DNA of 6,267 nucleotides from assembly GCA_026707185.1 (NCBI GenBank), contig JAPOXI010000004.1, forward strand, positions 1 through 6,267. Direction: 5' to 3'. A program made the translations under genes and the position numbers. The notes below the pieces were generated by a model. It was given only the letters and a program-made list of their open reading frames with translations. It had not been told where the DNA came from and made no database searches. Shown piece by piece: positions 6,094 to 6,267 of the stretch (positions are counted from its first letter, which is position 1; the number at the start of each line of letters is the position of its first letter). Origin of the DNA: Chloroflexota bacterium. Its GTDB lineage: Bacteria; Chloroflexota; UBA11872.

Positions 6094-6113
6094 CAGGCCA
6101 GGTTTCCGGCCTG
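6094..6113 (+). terminator. Strong hairpin downstream of the membrane protein gene, no U-tract
   Basis: CAGGCC (6094-6099) plus GG (6101-6102) pair with CCGGCCTG (6106-6113), giving eight base pairs with one bulged A and a TTT loop. No T-run follows, so it would be a non-canonical or Rho-independent-like terminator of a high-GC genome. Its position between two genes supports a role in ending the upstream transcript. Confidence 0.4.
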
Positions 6114-6234
6114 ATCGACGCGACGGCCGGACCGTTATGGGTAGCGGCGGCCGAACCGCGCACCTGGATGCGATTGCTTCCGGGGCGGTGCGCCGGGTAC
6201 CGTGCCTTCTGTAGCCGTGCGCGAGGGCTGGCCA

Positions 6235-6267
6235 ATGGTGCGCTGGGGAATCGTGGGCTTGGGAGAC
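6235..6267 (+). CDS. Start of a Gfo/Idh/MocA-family oxidoreductase (first 11 codons)
   Basis: The codons from ATG 6235 read MVRWGIVGLGD and run off the right edge. This matches the opening beta strand and glycine-rich loop (WGI[VI]GxG) of Gfo/Idh/MocA NAD(P)-dependent sugar dehydrogenases. A GAGGG ribosome binding site (6223-6227) lies seven bases before the ATG; an in-frame GTG at 6217 is a less likely start. With only 11 residues the family is a reasonable guess and the substrate is unknown. Confidence 0.6.
   Translation, partial: MVRWGIVGLGD

Noticed and set aside
1..6267. CRISPR arrays, insertion sequences or long direct repeats
   Set aside because: No regularly spaced repeats, transposase sequence or terminal inverted repeats were found by eye.

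Overview
This is a high-GC bacterial window carrying ordinary housekeeping genes plus one exceptional gene. The lineage is not fixed by the sequence. The gene content (a 'PKTIDND / MGHNAGW' phosphofructokinase, a DUF1932-type dehydrogenase, a SIMPL-domain protein, a Gfo/Idh/MocA start) would fit Chloroflexota or a similar free-living high-GC phylum, but that is inference.

Layout, left to right. (1) 1-1527, minus strand: the N-terminal part of an unrecognised protein cut by the left edge, and upstream of it a complete Fic-family protein (AMPylator type, with its own inhibitory motif) and a winged-helix-like C-terminus. (2) 1528-1801: a divergent intergenic region whose left end is strikingly AT-rich and holds a good extended -10 for the Fic gene and a dyad that could be an operator. 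(3) 1802-4872, plus strand: 6-phosphofructokinase, a secreted SIMPL (DUF541) protein, a tRNA-Arg(CCU) with encoded CCA, and a 6PGDH-like NAD(P) oxidoreductase. (4) 4948-5547: a lipoprotein of the TlpA/ResA thioredoxin-like family in which the first cysteine codon of the CxxC active site is an in-frame TGA, directly followed by a stem-loop of the right shape and spacing for a bacterial SECIS. The best reading is a single 199-residue selenoprotein with a U-P-H-C active site. (5) 5605-6051: a four-helix membrane protein of unknown function behind a perfect TATAAT box. (6) 6052-6267: a spacer with a strong hairpin and a perfect 12-bp palindrome, then the first 11 codons of a Gfo/Idh/MocA-family oxidoreductase with a good ribosome binding site, cut by the right edge.

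The main result is the selenocysteine candidate. A conventional reading breaks it into a 94-residue lipoprotein without an active site and a start-less fragment. Reading through the TGA restores a complete thioredoxin fold with the resolving cysteine, the cis-proline loop and a lipoprotein signal. All six complete genes here end in TAG or TAA and none contains another in-frame TGA, so general reassignment of TGA is not supported. No selenocysteine machinery (selA, selB, selC, selD) lies in the window, so the claim rests on the gene itself and its RNA hairpin.
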